From Pigmentibacter sp. JX0631 (GTDB lineage Bacteria > Bdellovibrionota_B > Oligoflexia > Silvanigrellales > Silvanigrellaceae): DNA of 64,000 nt. Position 1 is the stretch's first letter; the number at the start of each line of letters is the position of its first letter. Position numbers and translations under genes: made by a program. Shown piece by piece: positions 1 through 9,377 of the stretch. The notes under the pieces were generated by a model, which worked only from the letters and a program-made list of their open reading frames with translations, had not been told where the DNA came from and did no database searches. Where the stretch lies: NCBI RefSeq assembly GCF_029873255.1, contig NZ_CP123622.1, forward strand, positions 2,889,001-2,953,000. Reading direction: 5' to 3'.

Positions 1-321
1 ATAATTTCTTGCTGAGCATCTAAATCATACTCAATTGGCAATGAATCTTTAAGAATTTCAAAGACTGTTTTTTCAGCATCAAATTCATATTTCTGAGTTA
101 AAATTGATACTTTTAAATTATTACGAAAGGATATTGTTCCAGAATCTGGAGCTTGTTTTCCTTCTAGTAGTCTGAATAAAGTAGACTTCCCAGCTCCATT
201 TGGCCCCACAATTCCCCATCTTTCCCCTGGATGTATTGTAAAAGATAAGTTTTCAAACAGTTTGGTTGCTCCATAACTTGTTGAAATGTTGTGAATTGAT
301 AAGTAGGGAGCTGTGGACATA
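1..321 (-). CDS. ABC-F family ATPase, N-terminal part (gene runs off the left edge)
   Basis: The first 107 codons of a minus-strand gene are visible; the rest lies left of the window. The start is the ATG at 321-319, preceded by a TAGGAG ribosome site five bases upstream. The translation begins MSTAPYLSIHNISTSYG and contains a Walker A motif, GPNGAGKST, near residue 42, followed by LLEGKQAPDSGTISF. This is the layout of the first nucleotide-binding domain of ABC-F proteins (Uup, EttA, YheS type), soluble ATPases that act on the ribosome rather than in transport. No membrane segment is seen. The subfamily cannot be told without the second ATPase domain and the linker. Confidence 0.8.
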
Positions 322-480
322 AAAATCTCCTAGTTGGAAAATTACAATGGCATTTCTTTTTAAAACTTAACATTGCTGAAATTTCAATAGTTAAAAATAT
401 ATAAAAGATGAAATTTTAAGATTTTAAAAAAAATTGTAATAAAATAACGAAAATTTACGATATTAGCATAAGGGGTGTGA

Positions 481-1365
481 ATGCCGCAGAAATCAAAACT
501 CCTTGACTTGTGGTTTTCTGAAAAATTGTCTGATGGTGAAGTTTACAAATATTTAATTACTAAAACACGAGTTCAGAAGGAAACACAAAAACATAATTTA
601 TATTTGACAGAATTTGATACCAGGGGGATTGGTTTTATTCTAGACTACAAATTAAAGTTTACTTCTTCTGATGAATTTATGTTTTATGAGCCTTTAGTGC
701 ATGTGCCTTTTATTCAATCTCAAAATATCAAAAATGTTTTAATTTTAGGTTTTGGCTGTGGGGCAAGTATAAGAGAATGTTTGAAATGGAAAAATTTGGA
801 AAAAATTACAGTAGTTGAAGATGATAAAGAGCTATTTTTAACCAGTGCAGAATATCTTTCTGAAATTCATGAGAATTCTTATAAAAATAAAAAAGTAGAT
901 ATGCATTTCCTAAGTTTTGATGAATATAAGGAAAAGTATCAGACAAAATTTGATTTAATTATTTTAGATATAAATTATTCATATATTAGTAATGAAAATA
1001 GTTCATTACTTGACAGGAAATTTTTTCTAAATTGCCATTCTCTATTAAATAAAAATGGTTTGATGTCTTTTCATATTGCTGACCTCCAAATTAATAGTGA
1101 TCAAAATTTAAAAGAAAAAATTAAAGTATTGAAATCAATATTTAAAGAAACAATATTATATTCAACTTGGATTCCTTCAATTTGTAAAAACGTAACTTTT
1201 ATTTTATTGTCAAAAAATAGAAAAATAAAACATTATACGACTGATGAAATTAGTGAATTTATAATTTCTAAAAATGTAGGAATTTTAAAATTTATAAATG
1301 AATATTGTTATGTAGGATTAATGAATCCTCCAAAATATTTACAAGTATATGAATTAGCATCTTAA
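481..1365 (+). CDS. Spermidine-synthase-like class I methyltransferase-fold protein with altered active site
   Basis: The protein aligns by eye with the polyamine synthase (SpeE) fold. DEFMFYEPLVHVPF at residues 64-77 matches the SpeE DEF..HE...HVP block, and VLILGFGCGASIREC at 86-100 matches the nucleotide-binding loop. Two key positions differ: the GGGDG loop reads GFGCG, and the catalytic DxxDP block reads LDINYSY at 162-168, without the second Asp. The C-terminal 100 residues are poorly conserved. An AAGGGG ribosome site precedes the ATG. The gene stands alone between the divergent ABC-F gene and the convergent prc gene, nine bases away. The fold assignment is good; the activity is uncertain, and a different acceptor or loss of catalysis are both possible. 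Confidence 0.6.
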   Translation: MPQKSKLLDLWFSEKLSDGEVYKYLITKTRVQKETQKHNLYLTEFDTRGIGFILDYKLKFTSSDEFMFYEPLVHVPFIQSQNIKNVLILGFGCGASIRECLKWKNLEKITVVEDDKELFLTSAEYLSEIHENSYKNKKVDMHFLSFDEYKEKYQTKFDLIILDINYSYISNENSSLLDRKFFLNCHSLLNKNGLMSFHIADLQINSDQNLKEKIKVLKSIFKETILYSTWIPSICKNVTFILLSKNRKIKHYTTDEISEFIISKNVGILKFINEYCYVGLMNPPKYLQVYELAS

Positions 1366-1374
1366 TTAACTTAT

Positions 1375-3402
1375 TTATTTTGCGTTAGAGTAACTAACCC
1401 AATTTTCGTTTGGCAAATTTATAATATCTTTCATTACTAGAATACTTTCTGATAATTGGAGATCTTTATCAATCACAAATTTTTTATTATCCTCTTCTAA
1501 ATTTTCATCATTTTCTTTTGAACTAAGATAATCTTCTATTAATTTTAGATTACTACTTAAAATAGGGATCAATGTGCTTTTTCCTAATTTAAAAGCATTT
1601 ATTTTATTTATAAGTGATTTATATTTTTCATTTATAGATATTCTTTTTTCACTTAAAATATTTAATTTATTTATCAAATTTGCATTATTTTTTAGAGGCT
1701 TAAAGTCACTTGCAGGGAGAATGCTATCAAAGGATAAAGCATAATCTTGATTTTCTTCTCCAGTATCAAACCCTTCTTGCAGGCTTGGTAAATTAATATT
1801 TGTTTCTACTCCAACCATTTGATTACTTTTTCCAGTGGCTCTGTAAAATTTACTTTGAGTGACTTTAACAGCACCGTCTGTTTTTCTCCCAAAAGTTCCA
1901 GGAATTTCTTGAACTATTTGGATTGTTCCTTTCCCATAAGTTTTTTTATCGCCGACAATAATACCTCTGCCATAGTCTTGAATAGCTGCGGAGAAAATTT
2001 CAGATGCTGAAGCGCTTAAGTGATTTACTAGAATTACTAATGGCCCCTTGTATAACCAAGAGTTTTGTTCAACATTATATTTTTTTTGAATATGATATTT
2101 ATCTAATGTTTGCACAATAGTGCCTTTAGGAATAAACAAACTAGTTAATTTAATACTTTCCGGAAAATCTCCTCCTCCATTATTTCTTAAATCTATCACA
2201 ATTCCTTTTGCCCCATTATCATTTAACTTAATGAGCTCTTTTTCGGTGTCATAAGCTACACCTTTGCAAGTATCAAGAAGTTTTATTTTACATTTTATAT
2301 CGGTATAAAATGTTGGAATTTTAATTACACCAATTTTTATATTTTGTAATTCTATTATTGTACTATTAACTTTATCGTCTTTTAATTCTATTTCGTCTCT
2401 AAGCAAAGAGACATTAATTTTTTCATAGCCTTTACTAGTAGGCCTTTGTAGATACATTTTTAGTAGGGATCCTTTTTTTCCTCTAATTAAACTTACCGCT
2501 TTATCAACATCTACATCGAATAAGTATTGAAAACCACTTCCATTACCAGGATCTACAGCCAATATTTTATCATTTGGTTTAATTCTTCCATCTTTTTGCG
2601 CTACACCACCATTGACTAAGGATTTAATATAAATTTCGCCTTCTTTTTCAATTAATTGTGCGCCAATTCCTTCTAATTTATTACTAATATGAATTACAAA
2701 GGAATCATGTTCATTAGGAAGCATGTGTGCTGAATGAGGATCAAGAGCTAGTGCAAAACTATTTAAAAAATTTCCAAATAATTTATCACTATCTAGTGAC
2801 GATAAATTTTTTTCAAATTTTAAATATTTTTTTTCAATTTTACTTTTAATGTCAATATTATTTTTTGCAGTTACTTCTTTTAAGTACTGAAGTTTTAATT
2901 TGCTTTTTAAAGTTCTATATAGCTCGGGATAACTTTTAGCCCAATTGTTTTTATTTGCATTAAAGTATTCAGTTTCCTTTTTTTTATCAATATTAGTTAA
3001 AATTTTTTTTATAGTATTATTTCTCTCTTCCACTCTTTTCGAAAATAATTTGTAAAAATCAAAAACAAAATTGCAATTATTTTTGCTTAAATCAGTTAAA
3101 TAATATTTAGCTTTATGCGAGATATTTTCTATATCAGATTGCAGTAAGTAAATTTTATTTTGATCTAAGGACTCTCCCATTTTATTCATTGTTCTGGAAA
3201 ATAGCTCTTCGGTAAATTGATCGTATTGATAATGTAATTCTAACATTGTGTTAATACGGTTTTTTACTTCTTCGCAATTTAATATGGATGGATTTGTTCT
3301 TGCAATATTTAAGTTCTCTTCGTAAGCTAGGCACTGGGAGAATGAACCTCCAAAGATGAATGTGATTATAAATACCAGCAAAGACTTTTCTTTTATTTGC
3401 AT
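1375..3402 (-). CDS. prc: Tail-specific periplasmic protease Prc (C-terminal processing peptidase, S41)
   Basis: At 675 residues this is close to E. coli Prc (682). An N-terminal hydrophobic signal segment is followed by the long helical N-terminal domain, a PDZ domain from about residue 240 (GIGAQLIEKEGEIYIKSL...GGVAQKDGRIKPNDKIL), the S41 peptidase core and a C-terminal DUF3340-like tail. The catalytic dyad is visible as Ser in LSASASEIF (about 463) and Lys in KTYGKGT (about 490). The enzyme degrades or trims periplasmic proteins from the C terminus, including murein hydrolases and penicillin-binding proteins in other bacteria. The start is an ATG with GAGGA eight bases upstream. It is divergent from fur. 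Confidence 0.92.
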   Translation of the reverse strand: MQIKEKSLLVFIITFIFGGSFSQCLAYEENLNIARTNPSILNCEEVKNRINTMLELHYQYDQFTEELFSRTMNKMGESLDQNKIYLLQSDIENISHKAKYYLTDLSKNNCNFVFDFYKLFSKRVEERNNTIKKILTNIDKKKETEYFNANKNNWAKSYPELYRTLKSKLKLQYLKEVTAKNNIDIKSKIEKKYLKFEKNLSSLDSDKLFGNFLNSFALALDPHSAHMLPNEHDSFVIHISNKLEGIGAQLIEKEGEIYIKSLVNGGVAQKDGRIKPNDKILAVDPGNGSGFQYLFDVDVDKAVSLIRGKKGSLLKMYLQRPTSKGYEKINVSLLRDEIELKDDKVNSTIIELQNIKIGVIKIPTFYTDIKCKIKLLDTCKGVAYDTEKELIKLNDNGAKGIVIDLRNNGGGDFPESIKLTSLFIPKGTIVQTLDKYHIQKKYNVEQNSWLYKGPLVILVNHLSASASEIFSAAIQDYGRGIIVGDKKTYGKGTIQIVQEIPGTFGRKTDGAVKVTQSKFYRATGKSNQMVGVETNINLPSLQEGFDTGEENQDYALSFDSILPASDFKPLKNNANLINKLNILSEKRISINEKYKSLINKINAFKLGKSTLIPILSSNLKLIEDYLSSKENDENLEEDNKKFVIDKDLQLSESILVMKDIINLPNENWVSYSNAK

Positions 3403-3485
3403 AATGTTTATCCTCTATTCATCTTAAAGCTTTATTATCCTTTCAACTTTTTCTAGTATAGTCAATTTGTTATTTGTGAGATTTT

Positions 3486-3977
3486 ATGACGACATCCCGA
3501 AGATCCATTGATAATTTACCTAAAAGATCACATTTACATAAAGTTTTTGATGATTATCTTAGTAAATTGGGTTTACGCCAAACTCGCCAACGCAAAATAA
3601 TTCTTGATGCTGTTCTTTCTTCTGGCAGACATGTAGATGCAGAAACTATTTCAAACGAAGTAAAAAAAATTGATAGTTCAATAGGTCTTGCTACTGTTTA
3701 CCGGACTCTTAAAATGATGACTGATTCTAAAATTCTTGTAGAGCGGCATTTTAGTGGAGATAGAGCTAGCTTTGAATTTGCTGACCAAGATAATGAACAC
3801 CATGATCATTTAATCTGTAATCAATGTGGTGAAATAGTAGAATTTTATGATGAAGAACTTGAAAGATATCAAGATATTGTTGCTAAAAATCTTGGATTTC
3901 AATTGAAAACGCATAAAATGGAACTTTTTGCTGACTGCCTTAGCTTTGAGTCCTGTAAACGGAAAAATATAAAGTAA
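3486..3977 (+). CDS. fur: Fur-family metalloregulator
   Basis: The protein is 163 residues long, in the Fur/Zur/PerR range. An N-terminal winged helix (LGLRQTRQRKIILDAVL, then SIGLATVYRTLKMM around residues 66-78) is followed by the dimerisation and metal domain. EHHDHLICNQCGEIVEF carries the HHDH metal ligands (105-108) and the first structural zinc pair, C111 and C114. A second pair, C151 and C157, lies in DCLSFESC, in the same place as the C-terminal cysteines of E. coli Fur. This arrangement is closer to Fur than to Zur, though the metal cannot be proved from sequence. It would repress iron-uptake genes when iron-loaded. It is divergent from prc across 83 bases. Confidence 0.85.
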   Translation: MTTSRRSIDNLPKRSHLHKVFDDYLSKLGLRQTRQRKIILDAVLSSGRHVDAETISNEVKKIDSSIGLATVYRTLKMMTDSKILVERHFSGDRASFEFADQDNEHHDHLICNQCGEIVEFYDEELERYQDIVAKNLGFQLKTHKMELFADCLSFESCKRKNIK

Positions 3978-4026
3978 TGAATTGATCTTTATTCACGCAA
4001 GTTCTATTTTCCCATTGAAATTGATT

Positions 4027-4057
4027 AGGATAAGTATTGGTTTTGAAAACTTATCTT
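4027..4057. repeat. Inverted repeat upstream of the pyruvate-kinase-like gene
   Basis: GATAAGT (4029-4035) and ACTTATC (4049-4055) form a perfect 7-bp dyad with a 13-base spacer, and outer bases add one more A-T pair and a wobble. It lies between fur and the next gene, 33 bases before that start codon. It could be a weak terminator for fur or an operator; no T-run follows it. Confidence 0.3.
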
Positions 4058-4089
4058 ATATGAAATGTTAATTAGGAAAGAACAGCGTT

Positions 4090-5652
4090 ATGAATAAAAA
4101 ATCGAAGGCAAAATTGATATGGACTGTAACAAATAAAGGTTGCGAAAAACTTGGGATAGAAAATATTGCCGCAACCATTACTCAATATCGTTTAGATGCT
4201 GTCCGTATGTCCTATTCTTCAAGTGCTTTACCTAATATTTTAAAGTTAAGAGAAGAAATTTCTCGTCAATTAGCAAGCGAAGATGTTTCTCAAAGTGATG
4301 GCTATGTCCCCTTTTTATTAAGTTTTATAGGGCGTCGAGCTTTATTATCAGTTCCTAATGCGCAATTAGAAGTGGTCGATGGAACTTCTATCGATATTAC
4401 CTTTTTAGTTGATTTTAATTACTGTGCTTCTCTAAGGCCATCAACAACTGCGACAAAAAATGTAGAAGTAATTGTCTCAAGTGAAGATCAGTTAGTTAAT
4501 ATTAAAGTAGGTACTAAAATTAGTATTTCCTATGGTGCTGTGGAATTAAAAGTGGTTTCTATACCATCTGCATTAACTTCTGGTTGTACTATCCGTTGTG
4601 TCGTTGAAAATGGAGGACTTCTTTTATCAGGAGTTGATGTTCATTCTACAGATATGTCTAGAGATTTATTTCCTTTATTGCCTGAAGATGAAAAAACATT
4701 GCGCTCAGGATTTTCAGGATTAGCAGATTACGTTATTATTGACGGTTTAAAATCAGAAGAAGAATTATTATCTATTAAAACAGGTATTCTTGGAGAAAAT
4801 GTCAAAGTATCTGAAAGACATCCGAGTATTCCAATTTCTAAAAACGTTCATGAATTGGAAGCGGTACTGCCTCCTCGGTTTCTATTAAAAGTTGATTCTA
4901 AGCGATCATTAGAATTGCTGCCGAAACTTTTAAAACTGGTTGATGGTGTATTTTTAAGCAGATCTGAGCTTGGTATTGATGAACATCCACACAATTTACC
5001 AATCATTCAAAAAGAACTCATCACACGTTGTAATAAACTTTCAAAAACTGTTATTGTGGCCTCTGAACTTATGCACTCCATGTTTGTTAATGCAAATCCA
5101 ACACGGGCAGAAGTATCTGATATGGCCAATGCTGCTGCTGATGGTGCCGATGCTTTAGTATTATCACATGAAGTTACTGAGGGACCTAATTCATCGCTTG
5201 TTGCAGAAGTTTCTCAAGAAACTTTAATCAATAGTGAAGCTTGGTTTGAAAAGAAATGGCATCCTTTTGAAATGGATGAAATACCTTCAGATGATGATGC
5301 TGTGACTTATGGCGCAATTCGTATTGCTCAACAGGCAAATGTAAGAGCTATAGTTTGTTTTACGGAAGGAGGTTATACGGCTATGAAATTATCATCAATG
5401 CGTACACCTACTGAAATTATTGCTATTACATGTAACAAGAAAATTATGCGTCAAATGAATTTATTGCGATCTGTTTCTGCAGTTGTTTTAGAATCAAGAA
5501 GCAAAGTAGAAAGAATATTAAACGAAATAAAAGAAATATTAGTAAATAATTATGCGTTTAAAAAAGGTGATAAGTTTGTATTTGTTTCTTTAACCGCCTC
5601 GAGTGTTTCTGAAAGAAATTCAAATTTATTTACAGTGCAGGAAATTGATTAA
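4090..5652 (+). CDS. Degenerate pyruvate-kinase-like protein
   Basis: All three pyruvate kinase domains can be traced over 520 residues. The A domain start is AKLIWTVTNKG, the B domain spans about 85-185, the C-terminal half of the barrel holds NPTRAEVSDMANAAADGADALVLS (337-359), and the PK C domain is near 390-515. Catalytic positions are changed. RLNFSHG reads RMSYSSS (39-45, Asn to Ser). The Mg-binding KIEN reads KVDS (267-270, Glu to Asp), and the other Mg ligand in ARGDLGVE reads SRSELGID (290-297, Asp to Glu). LSGET reads LSHEV. The equivalent catalytic Lys appears kept (K267). True pyruvate kinase activity is therefore doubtful. The lipid-kinase-like gene starts two bases after its stop, so the two are probably co-transcribed. 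Confidence 0.7.
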   Translation: MNKKSKAKLIWTVTNKGCEKLGIENIAATITQYRLDAVRMSYSSSALPNILKLREEISRQLASEDVSQSDGYVPFLLSFIGRRALLSVPNAQLEVVDGTSIDITFLVDFNYCASLRPSTTATKNVEVIVSSEDQLVNIKVGTKISISYGAVELKVVSIPSALTSGCTIRCVVENGGLLLSGVDVHSTDMSRDLFPLLPEDEKTLRSGFSGLADYVIIDGLKSEEELLSIKTGILGENVKVSERHPSIPISKNVHELEAVLPPRFLLKVDSKRSLELLPKLLKLVDGVFLSRSELGIDEHPHNLPIIQKELITRCNKLSKTVIVASELMHSMFVNANPTRAEVSDMANAAADGADALVLSHEVTEGPNSSLVAEVSQETLINSEAWFEKKWHPFEMDEIPSDDDAVTYGAIRIAQQANVRAIVCFTEGGYTAMKLSSMRTPTEIIAITCNKKIMRQMNLLRSVSAVVLESRSKVERILNEIKEILVNNYAFKKGDKFVFVSLTASSVSERNSNLFTVQEID

Positions 5653-5654
5653 TA

Positions 5655-6665
5655 ATGTTGCCAAGTATTTTTTTTATAGTGAACCCTAAATCAAGATCAG
5701 GAAGAACAGAAAAAGTTTGGGATACTAAAATTTTACCTGAAGTTTTATCTGTCTTTCCTAATGCAAACTGGAGTTTTACAAATTCTCCATTAGCAGCTTC
5801 TTTTTATGCTTCCTATGCAAAAAATATGGGTTATGACATTGTAGTTGCTGTTGGTGGTGACGGCACAATTAATGAAACCGTTAACGGACTTTTAGGGAAT
5901 ATTTTAAATTCAGAATTATTTTTAACAGAAAATATCGAAATTTTTGGAACTCAGCAAAGTATATTAAGTAAAAAAAATAATTTAACTCCTTTACTTGCAT
6001 GCATGCCTTTAGGTACGGGCTGTGATTTTGTGAAAACCTTAGGAATTCCAAATAATATTAAAAAATCACTAGAAATTATATTAAAACAAAATAGCATAAG
6101 TTGTGATGTAGGATTAATAGAATTTAAGCAAGATAATATCCCAAAACAACGATATTTTATTAATATTGGTGGTTGTGGAGCGAATGGGCAAACAATTGAA
6201 ATCATCAACAACAGAAAAAATACTCTATTTGGAAAGAAAAGTTCATTTTTAATAGCAGCAATAAAAACACTTTTAAAAAACAAATCGTTTCCAGTCGAGA
6301 TTTGTTACGATAATTCAGAAACAATAACTACTGATCTAACTGTATTGTTTGTCTGTAATGGAAAATATTGTGGAGGAGGAATGAAAGTTTCACCTCAAGC
6401 TTCATTGCAAAATGGAAAATTTAAAATAGTTCAAGTTAATAAAATGAATTACTTAAAATCAATTTTTATGATGAATCGATTATACAAAGGAAATTATTCT
6501 GGTTTAGAATATGCAATTACTGAAAAAGAAGTATCTTCTGTTACAATTAAACCACAATTCAGTGAATTAATTCCTACTGAATGTGATGGAGAACTGCCTG
6601 GTTATTTACCAGCAACATTTTCTATAATGCCAAATAAAATCTCAATAATTGCAAATATAAATTAA
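5655..6665 (+). CDS. Diacylglycerol kinase-like lipid kinase (DAGK catalytic domain)
   Basis: The N-terminal FIVNPKSRSGR motif, VVAVGGDGTINETVNGLL (63-80) and MPLGTGCDFVKTLGIP (117-132) are the nucleotide- and lipid-binding signatures of the DAGK/YegS/DgkB family. These soluble or membrane-associated enzymes phosphorylate diacylglycerol or related lipids with ATP. A roughly 30-residue insertion separates the GGDGT motif from the LGTG motif, as in larger family members. The C-terminal half (LFVCNGKYCGGGMKVSPQA, then ECDGE) matches the family's beta-sandwich domain. The gene begins two bases after the pyruvate-kinase-like gene stops, so one transcript is likely. The substrate cannot be deduced; related sphingosine- or ceramide-type kinases are alternatives. 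Confidence 0.82.
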   Translation: MLPSIFFIVNPKSRSGRTEKVWDTKILPEVLSVFPNANWSFTNSPLAASFYASYAKNMGYDIVVAVGGDGTINETVNGLLGNILNSELFLTENIEIFGTQQSILSKKNNLTPLLACMPLGTGCDFVKTLGIPNNIKKSLEIILKQNSISCDVGLIEFKQDNIPKQRYFINIGGCGANGQTIEIINNRKNTLFGKKSSFLIAAIKTLLKNKSFPVEICYDNSETITTDLTVLFVCNGKYCGGGMKVSPQASLQNGKFKIVQVNKMNYLKSIFMMNRLYKGNYSGLEYAITEKEVSSVTIKPQFSELIPTECDGELPGYLPATFSIMPNKISIIANIN

Positions 6666-6692
6666 ACACAAGTATACTTCAAAAAATAATAC

Positions 6693-7031
6693 TTATTTAG
6701 TCTTTCCCATTAAACCTTTTAATCTTTTTTCTTCAATTTTCTGCAGCTTCAATTTCACAGCTTCCTCTAAATTTATATTTCTTGAATTACAATAATTCAT
6801 TAACGCAATAAATACATCGGCTGCTTCATCAGGAATGGTTTCAAATGGCGTTTGATTTGATGGATCTCGCCAAATTTTTTTTTCTAAATTTGCAAGTTCT
6901 CCAGCTTCTCCACACAATTCAAGGCTAAAAAAATTTGCAGGTCGTTCGCAAAAAGCATGATTTTGATAATGGTTAAATTCATGTTGGATAGCTTTTAATC
7001 CAATAACATTTGGTTCATTTAAACGCTTCAA
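6693..7031 (-). CDS. MazG-like nucleotide pyrophosphohydrolase
   Basis: This is a 112-residue all-alpha protein of the MazG/dCTP pyrophosphatase superfamily. The metal-binding pattern is visible as LELCGEAGELANLEKKIW (E42, E45, E50) and DEAADVFIALMNY (E69, D72). Members cleave (d)NTPs to (d)NMP and PPi and are usually house-cleaning enzymes. The start is TTG, supported by an AAGGAG site six bases upstream; there is no useful in-frame ATG before the conserved part. It is convergent with the lipid-kinase-like gene, 27 bases away, and divergent from the first chemoreceptor. The nucleotide preference is unknown. Confidence 0.75.
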   Translation of the reverse strand: MKRLNEPNVIGLKAIQHEFNHYQNHAFCERPANFFSLELCGEAGELANLEKKIWRDPSNQTPFETIPDEAADVFIALMNYCNSRNINLEEAVKLKLQKIEEKRLKGLMGKTK

Positions 7032-7146
7032 AGGTTTCTCCTTGTTCCTGTCAATAAAATATTTATTAGGATCTATTTGCCTATCTTAAATTTCTTTCTA
7101 TTCTTAGTTTTCCGATAAATCTTAAGCCAAAGCAAAATGTCTTGCT

Positions 7147-8241
7147 ATGGGTAAGAAAGATAATAAAATGTTATTCTTTTTGCAAAGTATTTCTGCAAAA
7201 AATAAACTCTGGATAGCCACTATTATTCATATTTTAGTGTGTGCTAGTTTATCCATAGGAATAATTTATTATGATCAATTTTCTAACAATAATTTATATA
7301 TTGCTATTTTAGTATTATGTTTCATAGGCTTGTCATTTATACTGCTAATTAAATATTTACTTTACAAATTTGTTAAATCTATAAAAAATGGATTGAATTA
7401 TACCTCAACACAATCTGTTCAAGGTGATCAACAATTAAAAGATTTAAAAGATAATTTATCACAATTTATTTCTGTTACAGGTAGTGAATTAGATGAACTC
7501 ACTACAAATGCAAAGCTTATGCAAGACATTGCTCTCATGTTTGTTGAAACAACAAGAAATTCAGAAGTTTGTAAAGAAATGTCTGATAAGGTTACTAGGG
7601 ATGTGAATGAAGGAAATGAAATTATGGAAAAAATGGTTGAATCCATTTTAACTATTGAAAAAGCAAAAGATGGTTTAAGTGAAATTTCTAATTTAATTCA
7701 ACAGATAAGTAATGATACTTCTACTATCCATACTATTGTTTCTACTACAGAATTATTATCATTAAATGCATCGATTGAAGCTGCAAAAGCAGGGCAAACA
7801 GGAAAAGGATTCTCTGTTGTTGCAGAAGAGGTAGGTAATTTAGCAAAGCATAGTGGAGTAGAAGCTAATGAAATAGAAAATATTGTAGTAAAAAGTCAAA
7901 AACAAATTCAAGAAATTATTCAGGCAAATCAATCTCGGGTCGAGGTTGGTAAAGTATCTAGTAATAATGCTTTGACTTTATTTTCTGAAATTAAAAAGGA
8001 AATGTTTGGTATTTCAAGCCGCTCAGAAAATATAAGGGCAGCTACTTGGGAACAAAAAGTAGGACTTGATCATATGACTGAATCTAACGTCGAAATTAGA
8101 AATATTTTAAAGAAAAATATAACAGATACAGTTAATTTAATAAGAATTCATGATGTTAATTATAAAAACTTTCAAAATATAAAAGAAGTAGCAAAAGTTT
8201 TGAGTGAATACTGGACCGGAGAAAAAGTTAATGAAAACTAG
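7147..8241 (+). CDS. Methyl-accepting chemotaxis-type protein without a sensory domain
   Basis: Two transmembrane helices (about residues 21-40 and 47-72) are separated by only a few residues, so there is no periplasmic ligand-binding domain, and no HAMP domain is recognised. The rest is a coiled-coil signalling domain with a good hairpin tip, [32 protein letters not shown] read in two adjoining blocks around residues 203-235, which contacts CheA and CheW. Such receptors may sense membrane state, cytoplasmic signals or a partner protein. No good ribosome site precedes the ATG at 7147; the ATG at 7168 is an alternative. It overlaps the next, similar gene by 11 bases, which points to a duplicated, co-transcribed pair. 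Confidence 0.82.
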   Translation: MGKKDNKMLFFLQSISAKNKLWIATIIHILVCASLSIGIIYYDQFSNNNLYIAILVLCFIGLSFILLIKYLLYKFVKSIKNGLNYTSTQSVQGDQQLKDLKDNLSQFISVTGSELDELTTNAKLMQDIALMFVETTRNSEVCKEMSDKVTRDVNEGNEIMEKMVESILTIEKAKDGLSEISNLIQQISNDTSTIHTIVSTTELLSLNASIEAAKAGQTGKGFSVVAEEVGNLAKHSGVEANEIENIVVKSQKQIQEIIQANQSRVEVGKVSSNNALTLFSEIKKEMFGISSRSENIRAATWEQKVGLDHMTESNVEIRNILKKNITDTVNLIRIHDVNYKNFQNIKEVAKVLSEYWTGEKVNEN

Positions 8242-9373
8242 TGATGAAGGAAAAAATTATGATTATTCCGGATTAAAAAGTAAGCTATTATATCTTCATT
8301 TTTTCTCTATTTTTTCTCTATTTTTAGGGACTTTAGCAATTGTATATTTTTTTGGATCTGGGAAATTAAATTTAATCAAGTATGCTGTTTTTATGGGTTT
8401 AGTATTAGTTTTTTTTCAAACAACAATTTCTATGTATTTAAGAATGATTGAAAAAAAATCTTTTATGGTAGGGTTACTTTTTCAAAAATATATAGAGAAA
8501 AGTCAAGAAACAATTGATGAATTTATTTATCCGAAGAAAAATATCTTGAATTCTTTTAATAAACAGTATGATATGACAAATCAAAATGCTGCTGCTTTGG
8601 CACAAATTATTCAAATGATTAGCAAAACAATTGAGCAGATAAATGATTGTAAAGCAATAACTCAGGTGACTGAAAATAGATTGCAAAATGGGACTTCTAT
8701 AATGGAAAAATTAGGAGACTCAATTGAAATAATTAAAAGTGTTACAGCAGACATGGATAAAATGTTGGAAATTATTAATCAAATTATACTTAAATCTATT
8801 GTAATAACTGATATAGTTGCAAAAACTGAATTACTAGCCATGAATGCCTCAATTGAGGCCGCTCGTGCAGGTGATCATGGAAAGGGTTTTTCTGTAGTTT
8901 CTGAAGAAGTTGAATCACTAGCAAGAACAAGTGGTAAATCAGCAAAACAAATTAAAGACTTACTAAATGAAAGCTCAATTAAGGTTTCATTAATGATTAG
9001 AGCTATGAATGAAAGAATTAAAGAAGGAGAAATTGTAAGTAAACGAGCACTCGATGCTTTTAAAAGAATTACTGAAGGAGTAAATTTACTTAAAGAACAA
9101 ATAAATATTATTTCTGAAGGAACAGAAATGCAAAGAGGACATGTAAAAAACATGGAAGATACAATGCTAAAAATAAAAAATGATACTGCAAATAATAAAA
9201 ATACAATTGAAAATGGGAATGAAATAATAAATAAATTAACAGAAATTAATCGGCTATTAATGGAATGTTCTGTAAATTCTCAAAAAGCCTTTTCAGGAAA
9301 TACGGGAATAATGTTTATGGAAAGTAATAAAGGAAATGAAGTCAGAAGAACTTTAAAAAGTATGGGATTTTAA
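8231..9373 (+). CDS. Methyl-accepting chemotaxis-type protein, second of a pair
   Basis: It has the same design as the preceding gene: two closely spaced membrane helices (about residues 17-35 and 42-65 from the ATG), no periplasmic domain, then a coiled-coil signalling domain with the tip LLAMNASIEAARAGDHGKGF and SVVSEEVESLARTSG. The frame is open from 8204, but the ATG at 8231 has GGAG nine bases upstream inside the end of the previous gene, so it is preferred (380 residues). The two proteins are similar in layout but clearly diverged, suggesting an old duplication. It ends four bases before the convergent binding-protein gene. It may form mixed arrays with its neighbour. Confidence 0.82.
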   Translation: MKTSDEGKNYDYSGLKSKLLYLHFFSIFSLFLGTLAIVYFFGSGKLNLIKYAVFMGLVLVFFQTTISMYLRMIEKKSFMVGLLFQKYIEKSQETIDEFIYPKKNILNSFNKQYDMTNQNAAALAQIIQMISKTIEQINDCKAITQVTENRLQNGTSIMEKLGDSIEIIKSVTADMDKMLEIINQIILKSIVITDIVAKTELLAMNASIEAARAGDHGKGFSVVSEEVESLARTSGKSAKQIKDLLNESSIKVSLMIRAMNERIKEGEIVSKRALDAFKRITEGVNLLKEQINIISEGTEMQRGHVKNMEDTMLKIKNDTANNKNTIENGNEIINKLTEINRLLMECSVNSQKAFSGNTGIMFMESNKGNEVRRTLKSMGF

Positions 9374-9377
9374 ATTA

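Noticed and set aside
5951-6283. 110-codon antisense open frame in the lipid-kinase-like gene
   Set aside because: It is antisense to a well-supported coding region and has no recognisable motif; such frames are common in AT-rich DNA.
6666-6692. Bidirectional terminator between the lipid kinase and MazG-like genes
   Set aside because: Only a 6-bp AAGTAT/ATACTT match overlapping a small palindrome is present; too weak to call.
7087-7118. FliA-type promoter for the first sensor-less chemoreceptor
   Set aside because: The -10 part TCCGATAA is good, but the only TAAA-like -35 is five bases too far away, so I did not list it as a feature.
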